From positions 1 to 58,430 of the forward strand of contig CAMDDG010000010.1 of the NCBI GenBank assembly GCA_945890895.1: 58,430 nucleotides of DNA. Direction: 5' to 3'. The stretch's first letter is position 1. Each line of letters begins with the position of its first letter. The translations under genes and the position numbers were made by a program. The notes under the pieces were generated by a model that saw only the letters and a program-made list of their open reading frames with translations, ran no database searches and was not told the DNA's origin. The DNA comes from Chitinophaga pinensis (lineage in GTDB: Bacteria; Bacteroidota; Bacteroidia; NS11-12g; UBA955). This document shows positions 9,538 through 18,712 of this stretch, piece after piece.

Positions 9538-11202
9538 TTATTGCAATACAATTTTCTTGATTGCAGTTCTTCCCAAGTTGTCTTGGATCGATACAAAGTA
9601 AACACCAGTCAAACCAGCCACTTCTACATTTACAGAAGCTTCGTTCGCGCTTAAGCTGCGAACAACACGGCCATCAAGACTTAATACATTTACTTTAGAA
9701 ACTTTGCTACCCGAAAGAGTTACGTTAAACATTCCTGAAGCAGGAACTGGAGCCAAACGAACTTCTGTATTCAAATCAGCAACTTCCAATGTTCCGCCTG
9801 TTTGACACAAGTTGTAACCGAAAAACAAGGTAACGGCATTACCGCTCGTACGAGTGTATGTTCTGTTCCAACTTCCAATACCATTAGAAACCAAACAACT
9901 GCGATCATTGGTATCCAAAGTAAATGTTTCACCGTTGGTTTGAGGAGTCATTTTTTCGTTTGCAAATTTGTATTCGAATGTTTCTGGACAAACACCTTTA
10001 ACGGTAGTTTCGTAGAAATTTGTGCTTCCTGAAGTTTGAGTTAAAGCAATTGCGCCAGACTGCCAAGCTGGAGTAGTGAAGTTACCCATTACCCACACGG
10101 TATCAGCAGCGATTTCGTTTGTCAAATCTACTTTGAAAGTAATATCCGATGGAGCAACAGGTGCACCTGAACATGGAACATCTTTACCAAAACAACGAGC
10201 AGCTAAAGTAGTGTCAGAATGTGCAAAGATCTTACGATCCGATCCACCTTCCCAGTTAACAATACCTTGCTTTAATTTACGGAATTTGTGAGCGATTTCA
10301 ACGCCAGAGTCTAATTTTACAGTAATTGACCAAACTGAACCAGCACCTTTGGTCAATTTGTCTCCACCAGCCCATCCGTTGATTTTACCACCAGCGATAT
10401 CCACTTCGTCAAAATCACATTCAGAAGCCATATCTACTTGGAAAGTTACATTGAACTGTGGAATTGGAGCCGAAGGACAAGCGTCGCAAGAACCGTAACA
10501 AACTTTAGAAACTTCAACGTCTGCACCACTAACGCTTACCGAACGGTTATTATCAGTAGCACAAGATGAAGGAACTGATTCGTCAGAACCCCAAGCATTA
10601 CCATTTACATATTTGAAAGCATATGAACCGTCTGCTAAGCAGAAAATGATTTCATGTACTTTGTTGGATGAATACAAATTAGCCATTTGTGATTTAGACG
10701 GATCCCATCCTTGTAAATTTCCCGCGATGTGAACACCGTTTGAACTTACTGAAGCTTCCTTAGCTAAATCTACTGCAAAACGCACTGCATATTGTCCTGC
10801 AGGTGCAGCTTTGCTGAATTGGAATGCAGGCAACATTAATGTGTCGCTTCCAGCACCAGCCCAAAACCAACGGTTATCATTGGTTTCACCATTGTTTTTG
10901 TGACCTTTTTGAGAAATTGCAGGAACTCCTTCTGCAGAACCCCAATCGTTTCCGTTAATGAATTTGTATTCAACCACAGAATTCTCGTCGCACTCAAAGT
11001 ACGCTGAATAAATGTCGGTTGACCCTTCTTGAGTCAACGCAGAAGTTGATGGACTCCAGCCCTGGAAGTTACCCGCAACATGCACGCCATTAGATGAAAC
11101 TGTTTGGCCATTCATGTCAACAGAAAACTTTACCACTCTTTTTTGAGCCATCGCTCCAACCGCCGTCATAGCAGCCACAGCTAATAGTAATAGTTTTTTC
11201 AT
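9538..11202 (-). CDS. T9SS-exported protein with four carbohydrate-binding-like modules
   Basis: 554 residues. The signal peptide (MKKLLLLAVAAMTAVGAMAQ) is followed by four tandem beta-sandwich modules at roughly 22-115, 138-235, 250-345 and 352-455. Each begins with a variant of VxFxVDMxxE and carries GNFQGW- or GNLQGW-like motifs typical of starch/glycogen-binding (CBM20/48-like, E-set) folds. The last 80 residues (LNTEVRLAPVPASGMFNVTL... GVYFVSI... KKIVLQ) are a type A T9SS sorting domain, so the protein probably reaches the cell surface or medium. It is divergent from the GH13 amylase at 11298, so a starch-binding partner is inferred. Exact ligand unproven. Confidence 0.85.
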   Translation of the reverse strand: MKKLLLLAVAAMTAVGAMAQKRVVKFSVDMNGQTVSSNGVHVAGNFQGWSPSTSALTQEGSTDIYSAYFECDENSVVEYKFINGNDWGSAEGVPAISQKGHKNNGETNDNRWFWAGAGSDTLMLPAFQFSKAAPAGQYAVRFAVDLAKEASVSSNGVHIAGNLQGWDPSKSQMANLYSSNKVHEIIFCLADGSYAFKYVNGNAWGSDESVPSSCATDNNRSVSVSGADVEVSKVCYGSCDACPSAPIPQFNVTFQVDMASECDFDEVDIAGGKINGWAGGDKLTKGAGSVWSITVKLDSGVEIAHKFRKLKQGIVNWEGGSDRKIFAHSDTTLAARCFGKDVPCSGAPVAPSDITFKVDLTNEIAADTVWVMGNFTTPAWQSGAIALTQTSGSTNFYETTVKGVCPETFEYKFANEKMTPQTNGETFTLDTNDRSCLVSNGIGSWNRTYTRTSGNAVTLFFGYNLCQTGGTLEVADLNTEVRLAPVPASGMFNVTLSGSKVSKVNVLSLDGRVVRSLSANEASVNVEVAGLTGVYFVSIQDNLGRTAIKKIVLQ

Positions 11203-11231
11203 GATGTATTGAGTTTAAGTTAATTCGGTAC

Positions 11232-11262
11232 AATAATACCTAAAAAGTGTCAACATGACAAT
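11232..11262 (-). promoter_or_regulatory. Putative promoter of the glucan-binding gene
   Basis: Minus-strand TTG, 20-nt spacer, then TATTATTG, one mismatch from the Bacteroidota TTG-N19/20-TAnnTTTG promoter. It predicts a leader of about 26 nt in the 95-bp divergent spacer. Confidence 0.4.
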
Positions 11263-11297
11263 AACATACTTACAAAAAAATTAACTTTCTTTGTATT

Positions 11298-13232
11298 GTG
11301 AATCGTTTCTTGGGCTTAAAATCAACAGGTTTGCGCTTAGCGCTAATTATTTTATCATCACAAGTTTATCTCAACTTAGAAGGTCAATTTTTCCTAAACT
11401 GGTTTAAACCCAAGGGAACTCCTGCTCCCCGAATGGACATTTACCATGTAGCCCCACCGCATTGGTATATTGGATTCGATGAACCCGAACTTCAAATAAT
11501 CTTGCATGCCGAAAACGCCGATCTGTTCGAGATTCAAATGCAGGATTACCCCAATGTAGAATTTGTGTCGAAAGTCAATTCTGCCAACCGCCACGTATGC
11601 TACATCAACCTTAAACTCAATAAAAGTACCCAACCGGGAACGCTCATTTTCACCGCTACTCCCATATCATCAACTCAGCGATATGCCAAACCATTTTCAT
11701 TCAAATACGAACTCAAACCCCGAGCGAACGCACTTCCCCCGAAAATAACTTCACAAGACATTACCTATTTGATATTCCCCGATCGATTTGCCAATGGCGA
11801 TGAGTCTAACGACAACGCTGACGTGCAATTTCACGAAAAAGTCAACAGGAAAGAACTTAAATATCGACATGGTGGCGACATTCAAGGCATCATTGAAAAA
11901 CTGGACTATTTGCAAGATTTGGGTGCTACAACATTGTGGTTAAATCCGGTTCAAACTAACGACCAAGACAAGGAGAGTTTCCATGGGTACGCCATGACGG
12001 ATCACTACGAAATTGATCCCCGTTTGGGAGGAAATTCTGCTTATTTGAATCTTTCTACCGAACTTCAAAAACGAAAAATGAAATTGGTGATGGATATCGT
12101 GCCTAACCACGTTGGAAACAACCATTGGATGTATCAATTTTACGATACCGGGTGGTTCAATTTCCGCGATACATTTCTTCAAACCAATTTCAGAGCCAAC
12201 ACAACCATGGATCCTTATGCATCTTCTTCTGAAAAATTAATTAATACAGACGGTGCTTTTGTAATGACCATGCCGGATTTAAATCAAAAAAATCCTCAAA
12301 TGGCCAAATATTTGGATCAAATGTATTTGTGGTGGGTTGAATACGCACGTTTATCGGGCTATCGAGTTGACACATACCCGTATGTGGATGCTGATTACAT
12401 GAATCATTTGTGTGAAATACTTGAAAAATACTATCCAGGATTCGTTATTTACGGTGAAACATGGGTTGAAAACACGGCTACTCAAGTGGCGTTTACCAAA
12501 AATAATATCAAGGGTTTTGAGAAAAATAAATTGCCTGGAGTAACCGATTTTGTATTGTGTTGGGCGATGCAGTCGGCTGGAAATAAGAATTATGGATGGC
12601 TGGAAGGCTTAAATAAAGTATATCAAATTTTGGGGGAAGATTATCTGTATGAAGACCCAAATAAAAACTTAACCTTCCTAGATAACCACGACCTTTCACG
12701 TATTTATTCGGTTTTAAATCAGGACTTTAACGCTTGGAAACGAAGCCAAATGCTTTTATTTACTTTGCGTGGAATGCCTTGTATTTATTATGGAACCGAA
12801 ATTCTGATGTCGGGAACTACTGAGAAAAGCGATGCGTACGTTCGATTTGATTTTCCTGGGGGATGGAAGAACGACCCAGTAAACAAATTCAAATCAACCG
12901 GACGTACATCCCAAGAAAATGAAGCGTTCAACTACATTCGAACACTGGCGCGGTACCGAAACAGCAATTCGGTATTTTTAAACGGGAAAACCACACAATT
13001 TGCCGGTAAAGATGATACGTATTGTTATTTCAGATACAACGACAAATCCACCATTTTCTGCGTTTACAATCAGAAGAAAGAAGCAAACCGGGTGGATATG
13101 CGTCGTTTCAAGGAACGCACTCAGGGATTTTCCAAAATGAAAAATGTATTAACGGGGGAAGTAATTGAAATTCCCAAATACAGTTTGGATTTAGCTCCAG
13201 AAGCTTCTTACTTATTTGAATTAATTAAGTAA
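11298..13232 (+). CDS. Secreted GH13 alpha-amylase / neopullulanase-like enzyme
   Basis: Hydrolyses alpha-1,4-glucans. 644 residues from a GTG start; a hydrophobic N-terminus (LRLALIILSSQVYLNLEGQ) suggests export. An N-terminal Ig-like domain (about 30-145), as in cyclomaltodextrinase/SusA-type enzymes, precedes the GH13 barrel beginning YLIFPDRFANGDESND. The catalytic triad is intact: Asp358 in GYRVDTYPYVD, Glu387 in YGETWVE, and Asp465 in LDNHDLSR. MDIVPNHVGN is region I. A C-terminal beta domain ends without a T9SS tag, so it is probably periplasmic. Its divergent neighbour is the four-module glucan-binding protein. Confidence 0.92.
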   Translation: MNRFLGLKSTGLRLALIILSSQVYLNLEGQFFLNWFKPKGTPAPRMDIYHVAPPHWYIGFDEPELQIILHAENADLFEIQMQDYPNVEFVSKVNSANRHVCYINLKLNKSTQPGTLIFTATPISSTQRYAKPFSFKYELKPRANALPPKITSQDITYLIFPDRFANGDESNDNADVQFHEKVNRKELKYRHGGDIQGIIEKLDYLQDLGATTLWLNPVQTNDQDKESFHGYAMTDHYEIDPRLGGNSAYLNLSTELQKRKMKLVMDIVPNHVGNNHWMYQFYDTGWFNFRDTFLQTNFRANTTMDPYASSSEKLINTDGAFVMTMPDLNQKNPQMAKYLDQMYLWWVEYARLSGYRVDTYPYVDADYMNHLCEILEKYYPGFVIYGETWVENTATQVAFTKNNIKGFEKNKLPGVTDFVLCWAMQSAGNKNYGWLEGLNKVYQILGEDYLYEDPNKNLTFLDNHDLSRIYSVLNQDFNAWKRSQMLLFTLRGMPCIYYGTEILMSGTTEKSDAYVRFDFPGGWKNDPVNKFKSTGRTSQENEAFNYIRTLARYRNSNSVFLNGKTTQFAGKDDTYCYFRYNDKSTIFCVYNQKKEANRVDMRRFKERTQGFSKMKNVLTGEVIEIPKYSLDLAPEASYLFELIK

Positions 13233-13238
13233 GAAGCT
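13202..13238 (+). terminator. Hairpin overlapping the amylase stop codon
   Basis: Perfect 13-bp inverted repeat (AGCTTCTTACTTA / its complement) with an 11-nt loop; the right arm contains the TAA stop at 13230-13232. It lacks a downstream T-tract, so it may be an mRNA-stabilising or terminator-like structure rather than a classic terminator. The rest of the spacer to 13338 shows nothing. Confidence 0.45.
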
Positions 13239-13338
13239 CCAGATATCCCAAAATCTTATTAGCACTTTGATTGTCTTATTTTAATTCGAGTTTCACTCGT
13301 TCACTTCCAACTTTCAGGTGCAACTTAATTCTTCAATT

Positions 13339-14250
13339 TTACAATTTCATCATTCCTTCGAAAAGAGCCAAACGCTCTTTAAGTTCATCCATAGTCAAGG
13401 ATGCCACTCGTTCAGTACCGAACTTTTCAACACAGAAACTCGCCATTGCACTTCCGTAAACAACGGCAGATTTCATAGCGTCGAAGTCCGTTCTACCTAA
13501 ACTTGCCAAATATCCCACAAATCCGCCCGCAAAGGTATCTCCTGCCCCGGTGGGGTCGAACACTTCCTCCAAAGGCAATGCTGGACAGAAGAAAATTTGA
13601 TTTTCCTCTCCGAACAACAACGCACCGTGTTCGCCTTTTTTAATGATCAAATATTTGGGACCCATTTCGCGTATTACTCGCGCTGCTTTTACCAATGAAT
13701 ACTCTCCCGACAATTGACGAGCTTCTTCATCGTTAATAGTAAGCACATCCACTTTCGCAATCACCTTTTTTAGATCATCTAACGCAATATCCATCCAAAA
13801 GTTCATTGTATCCATCACAACCAACTTTGGACGCGTTTCTAAGCGCTCCAAGGTAGTTAATTGCACTTGCGGACTCAAATTGCCTAAAAGCACATATTCT
13901 GGATTTTTCCAATCTTGGGGGATGATGGGATCGAAGTCGCCTAACACGTTGAGTTCGGTAGTGATGGTGTCGCGTGAATTCATATCCATGTGATATTTAC
14001 CGTGCCAGAAGAAGGATTTTTGTCCTTCTTTCACTTGCAGGCCCTGGGTATCCACATGGCGATTATTTAGGGTTTGAATGAAGTCGAAATCAAAATCTTC
14101 ACCCACCACAGCAACCAAACCTACTCGGTTATGAAGCAAAGAAGTTGCTAAAGAGATGTAGGAAGCCGCTCCTCCAATAATTTTTCCAGTTGACCCGAAG
14201 GGTGTTTCAATTGCGTCAAATGCCACAGAACCAATAACTAACAAACTCAT
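13339..14250 (-). CDS. PfkB-family carbohydrate/nucleoside kinase
   Basis: 303-residue ribokinase-fold kinase. It shows the N-terminal IGSVAFDAIETPFG and GGAASYISLATSLL (PfkB signature 1 region), TINDEEARQLSG, and the catalytic anion-hole motif FDPTGAGDTFAGGFVGYLAS with the general-base Asp. The sugar or nucleoside specificity cannot be read from the motifs. It is transcribed away from tRNA-Asn; its promoter region is very A/T-rich. The convergent neighbour is the GH13 gene, with no clear pathway link. Confidence 0.9.
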   Translation of the reverse strand: MSLLVIGSVAFDAIETPFGSTGKIIGGAASYISLATSLLHNRVGLVAVVGEDFDFDFIQTLNNRHVDTQGLQVKEGQKSFFWHGKYHMDMNSRDTITTELNVLGDFDPIIPQDWKNPEYVLLGNLSPQVQLTTLERLETRPKLVVMDTMNFWMDIALDDLKKVIAKVDVLTINDEEARQLSGEYSLVKAARVIREMGPKYLIIKKGEHGALLFGEENQIFFCPALPLEEVFDPTGAGDTFAGGFVGYLASLGRTDFDAMKSAVVYGSAMASFCVEKFGTERVASLTMDELKERLALFEGMMKL

Positions 14251-14295
14251 GAATAATTTTTTTTAAATTTTTTTAAGATTTTTTTTACAAAGGTA

Positions 14296-14326
14296 TTGAA
14301 AATTGGAAATAGTTGTTATAAATTTG
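14296..14326 (+). promoter_or_regulatory. Promoter of tRNA-Asn
   Basis: TTG (14296-14298), 20-nt spacer, TAAATTTG (14319-14326): a full match to the Bacteroidota promoter consensus. It predicts transcription starting near 14330, 45 nt before the mature tRNA. Confidence 0.65.
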
Positions 14327-14374
14327 CAGTCCCATTGAGAGATAACAATCACTCAAAAAAGTGGGATAACAGAC

Positions 14375-14448
14375 TCCTCGATAGCTCAGCTGGTTAGAGC
14401 AATTGACTGTTAATCAATAGGTCGCTGGTTCGAGCCCAGCTCGGGGAG
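14375..14448 (+). tRNA. tRNA-Asn (anticodon GTT)
   Basis: 74-nt cloverleaf: acceptor TCCTCGA pairs with TCGGGGA with one G-U; the D stem is GCTC/GAGC; the anticodon stem is ATTGA/TCAAT with loop CTGTTAA; the T arm is GCTGG TTCGAGC CCAGC; the discriminator is G. CCA is not encoded. Its last six nucleotides plus the following terminator are repeated at 19507-19547, the arrangement expected at a tRNA attachment site. Confidence 0.96.
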
Positions 14449-14484
14449 CAAAAAAAAGCCATCAGAAATGATGGCTTTTTTGTT
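14443..14484 (+). repeat. Left copy of a tRNA-Asn 3'-end direct repeat (attL-like)
   Basis: 42-nt block made of the tRNA 3' end (GGGGAGC) and its terminator. It matches 19507-19547 at about 38 of 42 positions with one gap. Here the terminator pairing is intact. Confidence 0.6.
14452..14481 (+). terminator. Intrinsic terminator of tRNA-Asn
   Basis: Stem AAAAAAGCCATCA with its complement around a GAAA loop, ending in six Ts, immediately after the tRNA. The A-tract also allows it to act on the convergent acetyltransferase gene. Confidence 0.9.
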
Positions 14485-14523
14485 GCCTGTCAGAGAGTTA
14501 GGCTAGTTGCATCTTTTTAAATT

Positions 14524-15120
14524 CTATATAGTTTTCTTCATTCGATAGAATCCATTGTTTGAAAACATAATTTTATGACGTGACATTTCGATAAACCCTT
14601 GTCTTTCATATAATTTTTTAGCTTTAGGGTTATCAAAAGCAACATCTAACCATAATGAATGAATGGATTGCTTAATTGAATATTCCTCTACATAATTCAT
14701 CAACTTAGTTCCAATACCTTCACCTCGTGAAGATGAATCAACAGAAATGTTTTGTATATAAATGCCATCAATTGCTGATTTATCATTGATTGATTTTAAA
14801 AAAAGAGATTTAAACCGAAGTAAGATAAGCTCTCTAGTGGAGAACACCTTAGTGAACGCTTGATTTTCTAATTTTTTATCTAAATTTTTGGGAGCATAAA
14901 ACAGAAGCAATCCTTTGATTTCGTCTTCGCTACTTTTGTAAACCAGGACATTTTGATATGAAAACACATTATCTGTTCTCTCAACAAGGTCTTTAATTTT
15001 TGGAATGGCAACTGTTCTTTCTCCAAAAATAAAAGGGATTATATTGTCTGTTTCAAATATAAGTCGGGCAATCTCGAATGTATTATCTGATGAATTTGCA
15101 AAATTTATGACAGTGTTCAT
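14524..15120 (-). CDS. GNAT-family N-acetyltransferase
   Basis: 198 residues. The C-terminal half carries the acetyl-CoA-binding region IQNISVDSSSRGEGIGTKLMNYVEE and the late GNAT strand-helix LWLDVAFDNPKAKKLYERQGFIE. The N-terminal half is poorly conserved and does not reveal the acceptor. It is the leftmost gene of the segment bracketed by the tRNA-Asn repeat and lies 15 bp after the M50 peptidase gene, same strand. Base composition looks more A/T-rich than the flanking core genes by eye. Confidence 0.82.
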   Translation of the reverse strand: MNTVINFANSSDNTFEIARLIFETDNIIPFIFGERTVAIPKIKDLVERTDNVFSYQNVLVYKSSEDEIKGLLLFYAPKNLDKKLENQAFTKVFSTRELILLRFKSLFLKSINDKSAIDGIYIQNISVDSSSRGEGIGTKLMNYVEEYSIKQSIHSLWLDVAFDNPKAKKLYERQGFIEMSRHKIMFSNNGFYRMKKTI

Positions 15121-15135
15121 AGTTTAATAAGTTAT

Positions 15136-15978
15136 CTAATTTATCGATAGGCTATTCCATATATTGACGGGTACGATTTCCTTATAGGTTTGTAATTTTT
15201 CTTTTATCAAGGCAGCTTTCTCTGAGTTTCCTAGTTCTTCATAGTGCTTGAACTCAAAATAATATCCCCAAAACTGGACAATAGGTTCAGTATCAGATTG
15301 AATTAAAAATAGCTTTTCAATAGAAAGATTCTTATAATGATTATCGATCAATAACTGGCTAGTGGTTTCAATATAAGATTGTTCAATTTCACCAGTTTTA
15401 CCTTTGTCATATAAACGTTGCATCCTTTTCCTATCAGTGAAAAAATTGCCCGATTTTTCAGGAATAGTGGTAGCAAAAAATAACCCAGTTGAAATAATTC
15501 CTATGATGCCAAAACTTGAATTAAATAAGGTATTAGAATAAATAAATAGGGTGATAAACAATAGGCCGAACATTAAAGAAAAAATAGGTCCTGCAATTAA
15601 AATCAATGCAAACTGCTCTTTTAGTTTATTCGTAATTTGTATAGGAGAAGATGCAGCAACCCCACCAAAATATTGTAATTCTTTATTTAGGTAAAATTTT
15701 ATCTTATCATCTTGTCGTTTAATACCTAAGAAGGCAACTACAAAAAGTTGAAGTTTAAAACCTTGAATTAAACCTGCAGCCAAATGCCCTAGTTCGTGTA
15801 AGAAAATGGCAAGAAAGGGGCAAATAATTACGGATATAAAAAAGATAACGGATTCTGAGTTAGTGGTCGGGAATAACTTATAAATAATATCTTTTGGGAT
15901 CAGATAATATGCACTAAGCATTATCCCTACCCCCATTACCATCCCAATCAAACTTTCCTTGAAAATTTTTTTATTCAT
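15136..15978 (-). CDS. Membrane M50-type zinc metalloprotease
   Basis: About 280 residues from MNKKIFKES; the longer frame would need a TTG start. A TAnnTTTG match at 16000-16007 on this strand lies 21 nt upstream. There are about four to five membrane helices, with the zinc motif HELGH inside FLAIFLHELGHLAAGLIQGF, typical of M50/site-2-protease-like enzymes. The second half of the family motif (an NPDG-like segment) is not evident. The C-terminal ~90 residues are soluble and helical. Substrate unknown. It is followed closely by the acetyltransferase, probably one transcript. Confidence 0.78.
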   Translation of the reverse strand: MNKKIFKESLIGMVMGVGIMLSAYYLIPKDIIYKLFPTTNSESVIFFISVIICPFLAIFLHELGHLAAGLIQGFKLQLFVVAFLGIKRQDDKIKFYLNKELQYFGGVAASSPIQITNKLKEQFALILIAGPIFSLMFGLLFITLFIYSNTLFNSSFGIIGIISTGLFFATTIPEKSGNFFTDRKRMQRLYDKGKTGEIEQSYIETTSQLLIDNHYKNLSIEKLFLIQSDTEPIVQFWGYYFEFKHYEELGNSEKAALIKEKLQTYKEIVPVNIWNSLSIN

Positions 15979-16110
15979 ATACCTTATGAAATTTGTAATC
16001 AAAATTAAATGGAATTAAAGAAAAGACCATAAATGAATATCTAATATGCACAACTGTTTGATTTAGCGCTTAATTCCCGCTTATGGTATAATGTATATTA
16101 AAGAAAAAAT

Positions 16111-16782
16111 TTATTCTAATTGATACCTTAAAAATATCCCAAAATTCTCAAACGTGCCTTCGTTCATTCCGAATTGAGCCAAATCTGCCCCCACACCAAA
16201 CTGAAATTTTTGCGTATAATTCAATCCTATACGTAAAAGTTGAGTGCTGCTATTGTGTCTTGTAAAGAAATTCAAAACTTCTCTTTTTTGATTTGGGTAA
16301 TCTTTCTGCAAGCCCAAATTTGTTCCTAAGATAAACTGAGAAAACAAGCCCCAATTTGTATTGAATTGTGGCGAGTAGTTAATCAAAGCAAATAAATCCA
16401 AGGCGATTGGTTTTACTAACTGCACAGTAGGAAAGGCCGTAATGACAAAATCTCTTTTTTTGTTTATGTAAGTAAAAGATAAGCCCAAAGTAGGAGTAAA
16501 ACGATTTCCGTCAAAAGCCCCACCTGCCGCAACGCCTAACCAGTTGTTGAGCATATAGGTCAATTGACCATCCACAGAAATGCTATTGAGCGTGCTGTCC
16601 TTATGGTTGATAGCAAAAATACTTTGTGAGAATGCACTCCACCTTCCAATACTGTCCAAATCTTTTTGAATATATCCAAAATATTGGGTTTGTTTATTTC
16701 CTACCATTACCTCAAAAGGAATTTGAGCAAAGGTGTATTGCTTAGCCATTGTAAAAATGAATACGAAAAAGTAATTTCTCAT
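16111..16782 (-). CDS. Putative outer-membrane beta-barrel protein
   Basis: 223 residues with an N-terminal signal peptide (FVFIFTMAKQYTFAQ), then alternating aromatic and polar strands (GQLTYMLNNWLGVAAGG, FTPTLGLSFTYINKK, LRIGLNYTQKFQFGVGADL) ending ...FLRYQLE, an outer-membrane-style aromatic C-terminal strand. No named family recognised. It starts 12 bp after the hydroxylase-reductase gene stops, so it is almost certainly in the same operon. The outer-membrane location suggests uptake or export of the substrate or product, which is inference. Confidence 0.65.
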   Translation of the reverse strand: MRNYFFVFIFTMAKQYTFAQIPFEVMVGNKQTQYFGYIQKDLDSIGRWSAFSQSIFAINHKDSTLNSISVDGQLTYMLNNWLGVAAGGAFDGNRFTPTLGLSFTYINKKRDFVITAFPTVQLVKPIALDLFALINYSPQFNTNWGLFSQFILGTNLGLQKDYPNQKREVLNFFTRHNSSTQLLRIGLNYTQKFQFGVGADLAQFGMNEGTFENFGIFLRYQLE

Positions 16783-16793
16783 TTATTAAAAGT

Positions 16794-18602
16794 TTAATTT
16801 TGTATTGAAATTTTATTGGATTGAGAGAACGATTGACAGGTAAGAATATACCCTTCTTTTATATCTTTCTCATTAAGTACTTGGTTGTTTTGCAACGTAA
16901 CCTTGCCTTCAGTACATTTCATTTTGCAAGTGCCACACAATCCACTTTGACAAGAAAAAGGTAAGGGAATGTTTTGGTTTAAACCACTTTGCAAAATGGT
17001 TTTGCCTTCTTGCGTTTCAAATTGGTAAATTTTACCAAATACTTTTGCGGAAACTTGGGCTTTTTGAGTATTACTTGTTTGATTTTGAGTAGTAATTAAA
17101 AATAATTCTCGGTGAATTTTTTCTGTCGGAATACCTAAATACATCAAATCTTCAATTAATTTATTCGTCATCATTTCAGGACCGCAGAGATAAAAATCTA
17201 ATTTTGTTTTACTGTGTTGATTGATTATTTCTTCTAAGGAAACCTTTGTAATATAGCCCTTGATAGCATTTTTCGGGTTTTCATCTTCGCTCAAAAAGTG
17301 TTTTACTTCCAATTGATCAGGAAAATCTTTTGTCCATTTTTCAAATTTTTCTTTGAAAATGATACTATTAGCATTTCTATTGGCATATAGCAAAGTGATT
17401 TTGCTTTTGGGTTCAAACTTCAAAACTGTACCAATCATACTATAAATAGGTGTGATACCGCTTCCGCCAGCTATCATCACATAGTGTTTTTGATTGGCGG
17501 GTTCTGGATTAAGGAAAAACTGTCCAGAAGGGGCAGTAACTTCCAAGGAACCGCCCACTTTTAGATTTTCGGCAATAAAGTTTGTAACCTTACCTCCCTT
17601 GATTCTTTTAATGGTCAAAGTCAAAAAATTATCAGTATTAGGGATAGATGAAATGGAGAATGTTCGATAAAGTATTTCGTCTTTGATATTGACTTTAATC
17701 GTGAGGTGTTGCCCTGCTGAGAAATCTCTGAAAACAGTAGGAACATTACCAAATTGAATCGAAAAAGCATCATTTGCTTCTTGGTTAATATCCACAACAG
17801 TTAATGAATATAAACCTTCGCTTGACTTTTTGATGTTTTTGCGTTCAAAAATTTGTTCGTGTCGAGTTTCATAGTCTTTAAATTCTGTTCCCATCCATTT
17901 ATCCCACCACGTAAAATACAAGGCATAATTGCCATTGAATAATTGATGGTGCATATTGTGGTGTGTTGAGGCTGTTTTATACTTCAAAATGGGCATTTTT
18001 ACCCAACCCTTTGGGTAGAGTTCATAACCCAAATGAGCCAAAATATTATTCAGAATATCAAAAAGTTGCCAAGCCAAAATAACACTGATGTGCAAAGGCA
18101 TAACAAAAGGTAGAATAAATTGCAAAGCATTTTCAACTACAGCTTCCGAAGGATGAAAGGAACCAGAGGTAAGCGGAGAAGGGTCAGTACTTTCGTGATG
18201 TACTCTGTGGAAGAAACTATACAATTTAGAGTGGTGCATTGCTCTGTGCGTCCAATAAAAAAAGGCATCATGCAAGAATAATACTACAGTAAAACTTATC
18301 ACCAAATACGTCCATCCATATTGCTCGATGTTATTATACAAAAAAGTATAACCTTTTGATTGTAAATACAGTAGCGTAACGTCCATTACAGCAAATATCA
18401 ACAGCGTTTGAACCGTATGTTTTAAATCGTGCTGAAAATGATGGGTTGTAGCACGAGGCATTTCCTGTATGCGTATGGCTTGAAATTTCTTTTTGAATAG
18501 CCACCAAAAAATTACAAAAAATGGAGCAACAAATAGCGTGTACTCAATGATATTACCTATAAATGACTCCCATAGCTTGAGGAGAAAGTCTTGAAAATTC
18601 AT
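16794..18602 (-). CDS. Diiron fatty-acid/sterol hydroxylase fused to ferredoxin-NAD(P)H reductase
   Basis: 602 residues with two parts. Residues 1-250 form a membrane fatty-acid-hydroxylase/sterol-desaturase domain with about four helices and the histidine clusters HDAFFYWTHR (111-120), HRVHH (132-136) and HHNMHH (214-219) that bind the diiron centre. Residues about 260-602 form a PaaE/CDO-reductase-like module: FAD-binding RTFSISS, NAD-binding GGSGITP, CGPEMM, and a plant-type 2Fe-2S domain with Cys551, Cys556, Cys559 and Cys589. Electron transfer from NAD(P)H to the diiron site within one chain is inferred. The lipid or sterol-like substrate is unknown. Neighbours are a Crp/Fnr gene 110 bp upstream and an outer-membrane gene 12 bp downstream. 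Confidence 0.88.
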   Translation of the reverse strand: MNFQDFLLKLWESFIGNIIEYTLFVAPFFVIFWWLFKKKFQAIRIQEMPRATTHHFQHDLKHTVQTLLIFAVMDVTLLYLQSKGYTFLYNNIEQYGWTYLVISFTVVLFLHDAFFYWTHRAMHHSKLYSFFHRVHHESTDPSPLTSGSFHPSEAVVENALQFILPFVMPLHISVILAWQLFDILNNILAHLGYELYPKGWVKMPILKYKTASTHHNMHHQLFNGNYALYFTWWDKWMGTEFKDYETRHEQIFERKNIKKSSEGLYSLTVVDINQEANDAFSIQFGNVPTVFRDFSAGQHLTIKVNIKDEILYRTFSISSIPNTDNFLTLTIKRIKGGKVTNFIAENLKVGGSLEVTAPSGQFFLNPEPANQKHYVMIAGGSGITPIYSMIGTVLKFEPKSKITLLYANRNANSIIFKEKFEKWTKDFPDQLEVKHFLSEDENPKNAIKGYITKVSLEEIINQHSKTKLDFYLCGPEMMTNKLIEDLMYLGIPTEKIHRELFLITTQNQTSNTQKAQVSAKVFGKIYQFETQEGKTILQSGLNQNIPLPFSCQSGLCGTCKMKCTEGKVTLQNNQVLNEKDIKEGYILTCQSFSQSNKISIQN

Positions 18603-18712
18603 ATTTTTTTGCAGTTAAATGACTTGAATTATTTACACTACAAAATTCTGAATGATAAAAGACTATTTTTTTGAGGCAAATCAAAAAGCGATTTGATGTA
18701 GGTCAAAAAACT

